From Gammaproteobacteria bacterium (lineage in GTDB: Bacteria; Pseudomonadota; Gammaproteobacteria; Competibacterales; Competibacteraceae): 64,000 nt of DNA. Under the pieces are notes generated by a model. That model saw only the letters and a list, made by a program, of their open reading frames with translations. It ran no database searches and had not been told where the DNA came from. The DNA is taken from the NCBI GenBank assembly GCA_024235095.1, contig JACKNC010000001.1:1649501-1713500 (forward strand). Reading direction: 5' to 3'. The translations under genes were made by a program, and so were the position numbers. This document shows, piece by piece, positions 1 through 7,850 of the stretch. The stretch's first letter is position 1. Every line of letters starts with the position of its first letter.

Positions 1-478
1 CGCCCAGGTTTTGGGACTGAATATCGCTCAACACCATCGGCGTGGCGTAGATATTATCCACCGGAATGTCAAAAAATCCCTGGATCTGATCCGCGTGCAA
101 ATCCACGGTCAGCACCCGATCTACGCCAACGCTGGTGATCATGTTGGCAACCACTTTGGCGGAAATCGGCACGCGCGCTGAACGGGGCCGGCGATCCTGC
201 CGGGAATAGCCAAAGTAGGGAATGACTGCTGTGACCCGCACCGCCGAGGAGCGCCGCAACGCATCGGCGATCACCAGCAGTTCCATGATGTTGTCATTGG
301 TCGGATAGCAGGTGGGCTGAACAATGAAGACATCCTTGCCCCGTACATTCTCCATTAACTCCACCATCACTTCGCCATCGCTAAAGCGACTGACGATGGC
401 CTGACCTAGCGGCATTTGCAGATGATTGACGATATCGTGGGCCAGTTGCGGGTGGGCGTTGCCTGCAAACACCATCAT
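1..478 (-). CDS. prs: Ribose-phosphate pyrophosphokinase, N-terminal part (cut by window edge)
   Basis: This enzyme makes PRPP from ribose 5-phosphate and ATP, feeding purine, pyrimidine, His, Trp and NAD synthesis in the cytosol. About 159 N-terminal codons are visible; the rest lies beyond position 1. The translation starts MMVFAGNAHPQLAHDI and contains the family's FSDGEVMVELMENVRGKDVF, the FGYSRQDRRPR segment of the ATP-binding loop and TVDLHADQIQGFFDIPVDN. The start is the first of two adjacent ATG codons (478); an earlier ATG in another frame stops after four codons. It lies just downstream of tRNA-Gln and ispE on the same strand, the standard gammaproteobacterial order. Identification is secure; only the C-terminal part is missing. 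Confidence 0.97.
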   Translation of the reverse strand, partial: MMVFAGNAHPQLAHDIVNHLQMPLGQAIVSRFSDGEVMVELMENVRGKDVFIVQPTCYPTNDNIMELLVIADALRRSSAVRVTAVIPYFGYSRQDRRPRSARVPISAKVVANMITSVGVDRVLTVDLHADQIQGFFDIPVDNIYATPMVLSDIQSQNLG

Positions 479-533
479 TCGACTTTCATACACGACCTGT
501 TCCCCCGCTATCATCGGTCTGCTCTATTAAAGA

Positions 534-608
534 TGGCTGGGCCGCCAGGATTCGAACCTGGGAATGCTGGAGTCAAAGTCCAGTGCCTTACCGCTTGGCT
601 ACGGCCCA
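534..608 (-). tRNA. tRNA-Gln (anticodon TTG)
   Basis: On the minus strand the 75 bases fold as a full cloverleaf. The acceptor stem pairs TGGGCCG (5' end at 608) with CGGCCCA, followed by discriminator G and an encoded CCA (536-534). The anticodon arm is CTGGA-CTTTGAC-TCCAG, with TTG at positions 34-36, and the T arm carries GGTTCGAATCC. The placement between ispE and prs is the usual one for tRNA-Gln in gammaproteobacteria. It is probably co-transcribed with its neighbours, since only 16 bp separate it from ispE. Confidence 0.97.
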
Positions 609-624
609 AAAAATCAGAAGCGCT

Positions 625-1503
625 TCAAACAGATTCGCGTCTGGCTTGCGCCAGGCGATCATGCAGCGGCGAACAGTTATGCCCTCGGGCAATAAACCCT
701 GACCAACCTGCCGGCAATTGCCTGAGCACTTGCCTAGCGTTGACGACATCCGGGAAAGCGGCGAACACCCCAGCGCCGGTGCCGGTTAACCGCGCATCTC
801 CGTAACGCTCTAACCAGGCAATTGCAGCGGCCACTTGCGGGTAGCGACGATAAACCACCGCTGCGCAATCATTACCGCCCATGCCCTTCGCAAAGTCCGC
901 TATTGTGAGGAGTGGGGAGTTTCTTGTCAATTCCGGGTCGCTGAACACCGCGCCCGTGGCGATCGAACAAGCCGGGACTAAGACCAGGAACCAGGGTTCG
1001 TCAAGCGTGATCGGCGTCAGCTGTTCACCTACACCTTCCGCCCAGGCGGCACGACCGTGGACGAAGACCGGCACGTCAGCGCCCAGTCGCAAACCCAGTT
1101 CCGCCAATTCCGCCAAGGTCAATCCGGTTCGCCAATACTCATTTAGCGCTACCAGCGCGGTCGCTGCGTCGGAACTGCCGCCGCCCAGCCCTCCGCCCAT
1201 CGGTAACCGTTTAACAATGCGTATTGTCGCGCCTAACCGGGTTCCGGTGGCCTGCTGCAATGATCGGGCGGCGCGCACTATTAAATCCGCGTCCGGGGCA
1301 ACGCCAGCGACTTCACCCTGGCGCTCGATCACGCCATCATCACGCCGGTCGAACCACAACCAGTCGCTGTAATCGAGAAACTGAAAGACCGTTTGGAGCA
1401 AATGGTAGCCATCCGGGCACCGGCCCACGATGCGCAACATGAGGTTGAGTTTGGCCGGGGCTGGCCAAGCCGTCGCGTCAGGTGGCGACGTTACAGCGTC
1501 CAC
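625..1503 (-). CDS. ispE: 4-diphosphocytidyl-2-C-methyl-D-erythritol kinase
   Basis: IspE is the GHMP-family kinase that phosphorylates CDP-methylerythritol at the 2-OH in the non-mevalonate (MEP) isoprenoid pathway. At 292 residues it has the expected length. The N-terminal substrate motif PAKLNLMLRIVGRCPDGYH is at residues 15-34, and the glycine-rich ATP loop PMGGGLGGGSSDAA at 101-114. A late TGTGAGVFAAF resembles the third GHMP motif. The start is GTG at 1503, which overlaps the end of lolB by 13 bp, so the two are probably translationally coupled. The tRNA-Gln gene follows 16 bp downstream. Confidence 0.97.
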   Translation of the reverse strand: MDAVTSPPDATAWPAPAKLNLMLRIVGRCPDGYHLLQTVFQFLDYSDWLWFDRRDDGVIERQGEVAGVAPDADLIVRAARSLQQATGTRLGATIRIVKRLPMGGGLGGGSSDAATALVALNEYWRTGLTLAELAELGLRLGADVPVFVHGRAAWAEGVGEQLTPITLDEPWFLVLVPACSIATGAVFSDPELTRNSPLLTIADFAKGMGGNDCAAVVYRRYPQVAAAIAWLERYGDARLTGTGAGVFAAFPDVVNARQVLRQLPAGWSGFIARGHNCSPLHDRLAQARRESV

Positions 1504-2120
1504 TGCTGGATGACCAGTTTGATGTTCAGATCCCCGTGTTGCGCAATGACGCGCTCCGGCAGATCCAGGTCGGGAATAGAGGTCGGCGCATAAATCAAGT
1601 ACTCAATCACCCAACCGTTTTGTTCCAGCCGGGTCAGTCGACCTTCAGTGTCGGTTTGCAATACCGGTGCCGGGCCGGGTGCTGGCAAGCCGCGCACCCA
1701 GTACCGCAAGCCGTTGACCGGCAGACGCACTCCCAGAGTTTGTTCGAGTAGATCATCGGGATCGGGCGCGGCCCAGCTTTGACCCTCCTGGGTCTGGACC
1801 CGCACTTCCTCGCCATCGCTTTCAATAACAACTCGACCTTGACCGAGCGGACCCAGCAGATCGATACGGTAACCGGGTTTCCGCTGCACCCACTGGAAAG
1901 TGGCGTGCCAGCCTTCCTGGCCGCTGATGACGCCAATGCGTCCGTCCACCTGCCAGTTTGCCAATTGCATGAGCCGGGTTTGCCGGGCGCTCCAAGCCGT
2001 CGCCTTCGGCACAGAAGGCGGTGGAGTAGCGCACCCGGTCAACAGGAAGGTTGGAATGAATAGTGCGATGATCCCAATAAAAAACCGGTTCTTGCTATTG
2101 CGCCTGACTAACCGGCTCAT
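1491..2120 (-). CDS. lolB: Outer-membrane lipoprotein receptor LolB
   Basis: LolB accepts lipoproteins from the periplasmic carrier LolA and inserts them into the inner leaflet of the outer membrane. The 209-residue product has a positively charged start, a hydrophobic stretch and the lipobox LLTGC, with Cys30 as the expected lipidated residue. The mature part has the typical WQVDGRIGV...GWHATFQWVQ opening, the LLGPLGQGRVVIESDG strand and a late WVIEYLIY. The ATG overlaps the stop of the upstream small gene (ATGA) and the 3' end overlaps ispE, so this is a tight operon. The call rests on family pattern and on the conserved lolB-ispE pairing. Confidence 0.93.
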   Translation of the reverse strand: MSRLVRRNSKNRFFIGIIALFIPTFLLTGCATPPPSVPKATAWSARQTRLMQLANWQVDGRIGVISGQEGWHATFQWVQRKPGYRIDLLGPLGQGRVVIESDGEEVRVQTQEGQSWAAPDPDDLLEQTLGVRLPVNGLRYWVRGLPAPGPAPVLQTDTEGRLTRLEQNGWVIEYLIYAPTSIPDLDLPERVIAQHGDLNIKLVIQQWTL

Positions 2121-2419
2121 GGCGACGGTTGCGGGGCGGTGAAACCTGCATTGGCGGCAGCAGCAGGCATCGGGTTGTCTGCTTCTTCATCCCGCAGGCA
2201 ATGAATCAGACCCAAAGCATTTTGGATATGACGCGAGGCGGCGCCAAGCTGATCCTCGGGCTGCGCCGCCAACGCTGATGAGGCCAGAACCGCGGCGACG
2301 CTGACCAGAAACGATGAACGCTCCAGTCCCGCCTCATCCGCGTAACGGAGAATGTAAGCGCTCACTTCCTTGGCGCAGGCGGCAATGAAATCGCTTGCGC
2401 GTTGCTCGTCTTCAGTCAT
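2117..2419 (-). CDS. Small alpha-helical protein of unknown function
   Basis: I do not recognise this 100-residue protein. It begins MTEDEQRASDFIAACAKEV and looks helical and acidic, with no signal peptide or membrane span and a Pro/Ala-rich tail. Start choice: ATG at 2419 lies about 10 bases after the purine-rich GAGG; a TTG nine bases earlier is too close to that site. It sits 13 bp after the TPR lipoprotein gene and overlaps lolB by the ATGA junction, so it belongs to the same operon. Tight packing between two real genes and a good ribosome-binding site argue that it is expressed. A cytosolic accessory role is possible but unsupported. Confidence 0.6.
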   Translation of the reverse strand: MTEDEQRASDFIAACAKEVSAYILRYADEAGLERSSFLVSVAAVLASSALAAQPEDQLGAASRHIQNALGLIHCLRDEEADNPMPAAAANAGFTAPQPSP

Positions 2420-2432
2420 TAACGTCAATCCT

Positions 2433-4139
2433 CTACCAGTTAAACCGTTCCTGCAATTTGCGCAAGTGTATATTATCTGGGTCGCGCGCCAGAGCTTCCC
2501 GCCAGACTTTCCGGGCTTCGTCCCGCTGGCCGTTGACCCAGAGCACTTCGCTCAGATGCGCGGCAATTTCGGCGTCCGGGTTAATCCGGTAAGCCTGGCG
2601 TAGATACTCCAGCGCCCGGTCCCGGTTGCCGAGTCGATAGTGCACCCAGCCCATGCTGTCGAGCACCGCTGCATCATTGGGCATTTGCTCCAGCGCCTGT
2701 TCGATGTAGCCGAGCGCCTCCTGATAACGGTCCGTGCGGTCCGCCAGCGTGTAGCCCAGCGCATTCAGCGCTTGCCCATTTTTGGGATCAGCCGCGAGAA
2801 TCGCGCGTAAATCCCGCTCCAGCAGATCCAGCCGGTCCAGTTTTTCCGCCGCCAACGCTCGAGCGTACAGTAAATCCTTGTCGTTGGGGTGCGACGCCAG
2901 CGCTCGATCCAAACCGTCAAAGGCTTCCTGATAGCGTCCGGCCTCGCGCAACGCTTCAGCCTCGGCCAGATACAGGGTGATGTCGTTTTGCGGATTATCA
3001 CGGCGCAAGGCATCGAAATGCTGGCCAGCGCCGGCGATATCACCCGATTTGGCCAGCACCACGCCCATGCGCATCTGGGCGCTGAGATAGCGATCCTCGT
3101 CCTTGACCCGTTCATACCATTCCCGGGCCTTGGCGTAATCACCGCGCTGCTCCTCGATGCGGCCCAGTTCAAAGTAGGCGTCCGCCAGTCGCGTATTGCG
3201 CTTGATCAAATCCAGAAAATAGGTTTCGGCCAGGTCAAACTGGCGAGTTTCCGCCGCCAGCAGGCCCAGTGCGTACAGCGAATCGGTATCCTTGGGATTC
3301 TGATTGAGCAGGATAGCGAATTCCCGGCGCGCCTTGTCCAGTTGACCCGCATCGATCAGCAAGCGTGCGTAGCTCATGCGCAGGTTGCGGTCGCGTGGAA
3401 TAGCAGCCACCGCCTTGGCCAACCCGGCCAGCGCCGCCTCTCGATCACCACCCTCCAGCAACAAACGAGTGCGCAGCAGATGCGCGGGAACCAGCTTTCG
3501 ATCACGAGCCAACGCCCGCTCCAGCCCGGTCAGCGCCTGTTCGCGTTCGCCGGCGGCGGCGGCTAGCATGGCATAGTAGTATTGAGCGAAGGCGGAACGG
3601 GGGTTGCGGTCGCGGAATTGTCCCATCACGCGCAGAGCCAACTGCTTGTCGTCCGCCTGACTGAGCAGCGAGGCGATGGTCGCGTAGCCCTGTTGCTTGT
3701 CCTTGTTCCGGGCAACACGGCGCACCGTTTCCAGATATTCAGCCGCTTCTTCCAAACGACCATTACGCAAATAAGCCAACGCCAGGGTTTGTTGCGCCTG
3801 CTCGCTGGCGGGGTCGAGCGCCAGCCAGCGTTGCGCCAGCGCCAACGCAGCAGCGTTTTCCTTCATGATTAAAGCCAACACCACTGCGCGTTCAGTTACG
3901 CGCGGGTCGTTGCTGACAATGGCTGCTTGCTGGTAGTGGTTCAACGCTACATCGAGTTGGTCGCGTTTACCTGCCAGTTCCGCTGTCAGAACCTGGTACA
4001 TCAACTCGGCCCGGGGACTGGGTTCCAAAACGGGACGGATCTGGAATTCCGGCTCAATGGGCGCCTGTGCATCCACGACAGTGACGCAACCACTGAGGAG
4101 CGGGCTGCAAAAAACCAAGGCTTTTAGGAGTATGTTCAT
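2433..4139 (-). CDS. TPR-repeat lipoprotein
   Basis: This is a 568-residue tetratricopeptide-repeat protein with a lipoprotein signal: MNILLKALVF followed by LLSGC, Cys18. Ser at +2 is absent and Val-Thr follows, so outer-membrane sorting is plausible. At least ten TPR-like helical pairs can be seen, for example DSLYALGLLAAETRQFDLAE, LADAYFELGRIEEQRGDYAK and AAVLDSMGWVHYRLGNRDRA. TPR lipoproteins upstream of lolB are common in gammaproteobacteria, but their molecular partners are mostly unknown. ATG at 4139 was chosen over TTG at 4145 because it gives a normal signal peptide. It is divergent from hemA across about 190 bp and is the first gene of the operon ending in ispE or prs. Confidence 0.85.
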   Translation of the reverse strand: MNILLKALVFCSPLLSGCVTVVDAQAPIEPEFQIRPVLEPSPRAELMYQVLTAELAGKRDQLDVALNHYQQAAIVSNDPRVTERAVVLALIMKENAAALALAQRWLALDPASEQAQQTLALAYLRNGRLEEAAEYLETVRRVARNKDKQQGYATIASLLSQADDKQLALRVMGQFRDRNPRSAFAQYYYAMLAAAAGEREQALTGLERALARDRKLVPAHLLRTRLLLEGGDREAALAGLAKAVAAIPRDRNLRMSYARLLIDAGQLDKARREFAILLNQNPKDTDSLYALGLLAAETRQFDLAETYFLDLIKRNTRLADAYFELGRIEEQRGDYAKAREWYERVKDEDRYLSAQMRMGVVLAKSGDIAGAGQHFDALRRDNPQNDITLYLAEAEALREAGRYQEAFDGLDRALASHPNDKDLLYARALAAEKLDRLDLLERDLRAILAADPKNGQALNALGYTLADRTDRYQEALGYIEQALEQMPNDAAVLDSMGWVHYRLGNRDRALEYLRQAYRINPDAEIAAHLSEVLWVNGQRDEARKVWREALARDPDNIHLRKLQERFNW

Positions 4140-4266
4140 TACCAACTTTTAAAAATCGTTCAAGCAGAATCAGCAGGTTTCAGGTTCCCTGGTACAAATA
4201 TCTTGCTCGCTATGAACCTCACTCTGGAAGCGTAGGGCACAGCGCATCGCGATATGAAGTATGACC

Positions 4267-4296
4267 TTGTCACAAGCTGGTTTTATCCCGCACAAT
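4267..4296 (+). promoter_or_regulatory. Weak candidate sigma-70 promoter for hemA
   Basis: TTGTCA (4267-4272) and CACAAT (4291-4296) are separated by 18 bp and lie 35 bp upstream of the hemA ATG, inside the 191-bp divergent region between the TPR lipoprotein gene and hemA. The -35 matches five of six consensus bases and the -10 four of six. This is pattern matching only. Confidence 0.25.
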
Positions 4297-4330
4297 TCAA
4301 CATTTTTCAGCCCAATCCTGATTGCATCCC

Positions 4331-5599
4331 ATGTCCCTGCTGGCTCTTGGCCTCAATCATCAAACCGCGCCGGTCGGCGTCCGCGAACGGGTGACGTTCG
4401 CGCCAGACCGCCTGTATCCAGCCCTGCGGGATTTGCGTGAACGGGGCGGTGTTTATGAGGCGGCCATTCTGTCCACTTGCAATCGCACTGAACTGTACTG
4501 CGGCCTGAAAGATGGCGATAGCCAGCGCGTAGTAAAGTGGCTGGGCGACTATCATACGCTGCCGGCTGCAGATTTGCGGCCCTATCTTTACCAACACGCT
4601 GAGGGCCGAGCGGTGCGGCATATTCTGCGGGTCGCCTCCGGGTTGGACTCAATGGTGTTAGGCGAACCGCAAATTCTCGGGCAAGTCAAGAGGGCTTATC
4701 AGGCGGCCAGTCGGGCCGGAGCCTTGGGGACCCTGCTGGAGCGATTATTTCAACACACCTTCTCGGTGGCCAAGCAAGTGCGCACCGATACGCACATTGG
4801 CGCCAGCCCGGTCTCGGTCGCCTTTGCCGCAGTCAGTTTAGCCAAACAGATTTTTGCCGATCTGCCACGCCGCACCGCATTGCTGATCGGCGCAGGCGAC
4901 ACAATTGAACTGGTGGCCCGCCACCTCCATGAGAGCGGAATTGGCCGGTTGGTGGTCGCCAATCGGACCCTGGAGCGGGCGCATGCCTTGGCGGCTTCCT
5001 TTGCCGGTTATGCAATCGCCCTGGAAGAAATTCCCCTGCATCTTGGAGAAGCGGACATGGTGATCGCTTCCACCGCCAATCCCGGCCTGATGCTGGAAGC
5101 CGCACTGGTTCGCCGTTGCTTGAAACAGCGCCGCCATCAACCGATGTTCATGGTCGATCTGGCCGTGCCGCGTGATATCGATCCAGCGGTGGCAGATCTG
5201 GATGACGTATACTTGTACACAGTGGACGACCTCAAGGATATTATTCAGGAGAACTTGCGATCAAGACAGGCGGCCGCCCGGCAGGCGGAAGAGATTATTG
5301 ACAACCAGGTCGAACGCTTCATGGCCTGGCTGCGTGCGCAGGACAGCGTCGACAGTATCCGCGCCCTGCGGCAACGCGCTGAAGCGGCGCGTGATGAGGC
5401 GCTGGCCCGCGCCCGACGACAACTTGCCCAAGGCCAGGATCCCGCCGAAGCACTGAATTTTTTGGCTAATACTTTGACAAATAAGCTTATTCATCCGCCC
5501 TGCGCCGGTCTGCGGGAAGCCGCGGCTCAAGGCGATTTGGAAATGTTGACTCTGATTCAGAACTTATACCGTCTGCATGACGGAAAACCGCATCCATGA
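4331..5599 (+). CDS. hemA: Glutamyl-tRNA reductase
   Basis: HemA reduces glutamyl-tRNA(Glu) to glutamate-1-semialdehyde with NADPH, the first committed step of heme synthesis by the C5 route. The 422-residue product starts MSLLALGLNHQTAPVGVRER, the canonical N-terminus. The catalytic cysteine is Cys50 in ILSTCNRTELYC. Other family marks are GLDSMVLGEPQILGQVK and the nucleotide-binding ALLIGAGDTIELVARHL. A TTG three codons earlier is in frame, but ATG at 4331 matches the family start. Its stop overlaps the prfA ATG (ATGA), which couples the two genes as in most gammaproteobacteria. Confidence 0.97.
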   Translation: MSLLALGLNHQTAPVGVRERVTFAPDRLYPALRDLRERGGVYEAAILSTCNRTELYCGLKDGDSQRVVKWLGDYHTLPAADLRPYLYQHAEGRAVRHILRVASGLDSMVLGEPQILGQVKRAYQAASRAGALGTLLERLFQHTFSVAKQVRTDTHIGASPVSVAFAAVSLAKQIFADLPRRTALLIGAGDTIELVARHLHESGIGRLVVANRTLERAHALAASFAGYAIALEEIPLHLGEADMVIASTANPGLMLEAALVRRCLKQRRHQPMFMVDLAVPRDIDPAVADLDDVYLYTVDDLKDIIQENLRSRQAAARQAEEIIDNQVERFMAWLRAQDSVDSIRALRQRAEAARDEALARARRQLAQGQDPAEALNFLANTLTNKLIHPPCAGLREAAAQGDLEMLTLIQNLYRLHDGKPHP

Positions 5600-6684
5600 A
5601 CCCCTCAATGCTGGCTAAGCTGGAACAACTGGCGGCTCGTCACGAAGAAATTAGCGCTTTACTGGCGGAGCCGGAGATCATCAACGACAATGACCGCTTT
5701 CGCGCTCTGTCCGTGGAATACGCGCAACTGGAGCCGGTAGCCAGCGGGTTCCATGCCTACCGCCAGGTGTTGGACGAACTGGACAGCACGCGTGAAATGG
5801 CCCAGGACAACGACCCGGAAATGCGCGCGCTGGCCCAGGCTGAACTGCTTGAAGCAGACCAGCGGCGCATGGAGCAGGAGCAAACCTTGCAATTTTTGCT
5901 GCTGCCGCAAGATCCCCATGATTCTGGCAACGTCTTTCTGGAAATCCGCGCCGGGACTGGCGGCGACGAGGCGGCGCTGTTCGCTGGCGATTTATGGCGG
6001 ATGTATGGCCGTTATGCCGAATTGCGTGGCTGGACCTTGGAAATCCTTAGCGAAAGCCCTGGCGAACATGGCGGTTATAAGGAAGTCATTGGCCGGATTA
6101 TCGGCCAGGGCGTCTACTCCAAGCTGAAGTTTGAGTCCGGCGCCCATCGGGTGCAACGTGTGCCGGTGACCGAGGCGCAGGGACGGATTCACACCTCGGC
6201 GGCGACCGTGGCGGTTATGCCGGAACTGGAGGAAGTAGAGCAAATCGACATCAATCCTGCTGACTTGCGCATTGACACCTACCGCGCTTCCGGGGCGGGG
6301 GGGCAGCATGTCAACAAGACGGATTCAGCAATTCGCATCACGCACTTGCCCAGCGGCATTGTGGTGGAATGCCAGGACGAGCGCTCCCAGCACAAGAACC
6401 GCTCGCGGGCCATGTCCCTGTTGCAGGCCAAATTATTGACGGCGGAACAGGAGAAACAGACCAGCGCTCAGGCGCAGACCCGCAAGTTGCTGGTGGGCAG
6501 CGGCGATCGCTCCGAGCGCATCCGCACCTATAATTTTCCGCAGGGACGGGTGACTGACCATCGCATCAACCTGACATTGTACAAGCTGGGCGAGGTGCTG
6601 GAAGGTCATCTTGATCCGGTGATCGAACCGCTGATTCAGGAACAACGACTGCTGGACCTGAATTCGCTGATGGATGCGCTATAA
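5596..6684 (+). CDS. prfA: Peptide chain release factor 1
   Basis: RF1 recognises UAA and UAG stop codons in the ribosomal A site and triggers peptide release. The 362-residue protein has the GGQ catalytic motif in RASGAGGQHVNKTDSA near residue 235. The codon-recognition tripeptide is PVT in VQRVPVTEAQGRIHTSA near residue 189; PVT and PAT are both normal for RF1. It overlaps hemA by four bases. The prmC methyltransferase gene that often follows, and which methylates the GGQ glutamine, is not next; a RibD-C-type reductase is there instead. Confidence 0.98.
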   Translation: MNPSMLAKLEQLAARHEEISALLAEPEIINDNDRFRALSVEYAQLEPVASGFHAYRQVLDELDSTREMAQDNDPEMRALAQAELLEADQRRMEQEQTLQFLLLPQDPHDSGNVFLEIRAGTGGDEAALFAGDLWRMYGRYAELRGWTLEILSESPGEHGGYKEVIGRIIGQGVYSKLKFESGAHRVQRVPVTEAQGRIHTSAATVAVMPELEEVEQIDINPADLRIDTYRASGAGGQHVNKTDSAIRITHLPSGIVVECQDERSQHKNRSRAMSLLQAKLLTAEQEKQTSAQAQTRKLLVGSGDRSERIRTYNFPQGRVTDHRINLTLYKLGEVLEGHLDPVIEPLIQEQRLLDLNSLMDAL

Positions 6685-6691
6685 CCAGGCA

Positions 6692-7579
6692 ATGGAATTT
6701 ACTCCCGATCAGGTTTGGCGGTTGCTGCTCGAACTGCGCTGCGCATCACGAACGCTGGAGACGCTTCCCGATCCGGTGATCTGTGGATTGACCGGAGACG
6801 GTCAACTGGCGCTGGTTCCCGCCGGAGACGCCGCTACCCTCATTGAGATCGCCAGCAACGGTTTCTGGACCGCCAGGGTTCCGGTTCCGCAAACCAGCGC
6901 GGAACTGCTGGATCTCTATCTACCAATGGCCTTGGCCAATCGGCAACGACCGTTCACCCTGGCCCATCTGGGGCAAAGTCTCGATGGCCGCATTGCAACA
7001 GTCTGCGGCGCATCCCGCCATATCAACAGCCCGGAAAATCTTACGCATCTGCACCGATTACGCGCACTGTGCGATGCGATTCTCGTTGGCGCAAGCACGG
7101 TGGAGTGCGACGATCCACAACTGACTACCCGGCGGGTTACGGGACCGCAACCGGTGCGAGTCGTCATCGATCCCCACCGTCGTCTTACTGCTGAGCGCTA
7201 TCTATTTCAGGATCAAACCACGCGAACGCTGCTGGTTTGCGCTGAAGGGCTGGCTCATCAACCGGGGCCAGGTCATGCAGAGGTCATGGGCATTCCCCAT
7301 GATGGCCCACATTTGCCGCTTCGAGAGGTTCTACGGCAGTTGCACGAGCGGGGTCTGTTTGGGTTGTTTGTCGAAGGGGGTGGGCTGACGGTGTCGAACT
7401 TCCTGGAAGCGGGCTTGCTGGATCGGTTACAGATTGCTATCGCGCCGCTGGTTATCGGCTCTGGTCGGCCGAGCATTACGTTGCCGACGATTGAAGATTT
7501 GTCGCAGGGACTGCATCCTCGCCATCGCCGCTATGTGATGGGTGAAGATGTGTTGTTTGATTGTCACTTGCGGGATTGA
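6692..7579 (+). CDS. RibD C-terminal-type (dihydrofolate reductase-fold) reductase
   Basis: The 295-residue product resembles the reductase half of RibD, which reduces the aminouracil intermediate of riboflavin synthesis with NADPH. Seen motifs: LAHLGQSLDGRIA, ILVGASTVECDDPQLTTR, PVRVVIDPHRRL, and a late LFVEGGGLTVSNFLEAGLLD followed by IAPLVIGSG. The deaminase half with its zinc ligands is absent; the first 85 residues are unrecognised. It is therefore either a stand-alone RibD_C paralogue or a reductase for another pyrimidine or pterin substrate. ATG at 6692 lies 8 bp after prfA; an ATG at 6674 would overlap prfA and is less likely. It probably shares the hemA-prfA transcript. Confidence 0.8.
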   Translation: MEFTPDQVWRLLLELRCASRTLETLPDPVICGLTGDGQLALVPAGDAATLIEIASNGFWTARVPVPQTSAELLDLYLPMALANRQRPFTLAHLGQSLDGRIATVCGASRHINSPENLTHLHRLRALCDAILVGASTVECDDPQLTTRRVTGPQPVRVVIDPHRRLTAERYLFQDQTTRTLLVCAEGLAHQPGPGHAEVMGIPHDGPHLPLREVLRQLHERGLFGLFVEGGGLTVSNFLEAGLLDRLQIAIAPLVIGSGRPSITLPTIEDLSQGLHPRHRRYVMGEDVLFDCHLRD

Positions 7580-7612
7580 GATACCCGTTTTCAAAAGATT
7601 ATATGTAGTGTT

Positions 7613-7816
7613 TTATTCTGGTCGTGATCGGATCCTTTTATATAACTCGGTAATATGGCGATTTATATCAGCTTGTTCTGATTTGATAAAATATATTTCG
7701 TTTTCCAGTTGTTCAATGCGGGTCAAAGCTAAATAAAGCGCATCGCGCATTTTTTCAGGGTCTGGACTGGTAATAATGGCTTCCAGTGAGTTCATCGCTT
7801 CATCTAAGGGGTTCAT
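7613..7816 (-). CDS. Short coiled-coil protein, unknown function
   Basis: This 67-residue protein is not recognised. It starts MNPLDEAMNSLEAI, and from about residue 22 a heptad-rich helix (LYLALTRIEQLENEIYFIKS) suggests a coiled coil, ending in a basic tail. The start ATG at 7816 is preceded by GGAGA at a normal distance; the longer frame upstream lacks this. It lies 34 bp downstream of cca on the same strand and is likely co-transcribed. Base composition is visibly more AT-rich than the neighbours, which may mean recent acquisition or low expression. It could be a small structural or regulatory protein; nothing in the sequence points to a specific role. Confidence 0.55.
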   Translation of the reverse strand: MNPLDEAMNSLEAIITSPDPEKMRDALYLALTRIEQLENEIYFIKSEQADINRHITELYKRIRSRPE

Positions 7817-7850
7817 CGCATTGTCTCCTGATTCAGTGTTTATATTTAAA

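Noticed and set aside
4281..4330. TTG at 4322 as hemA start
   Set aside because: ATG at 4331 gives the canonical MSLLALGLNH start; the additional residues His-Pro are not family-like.
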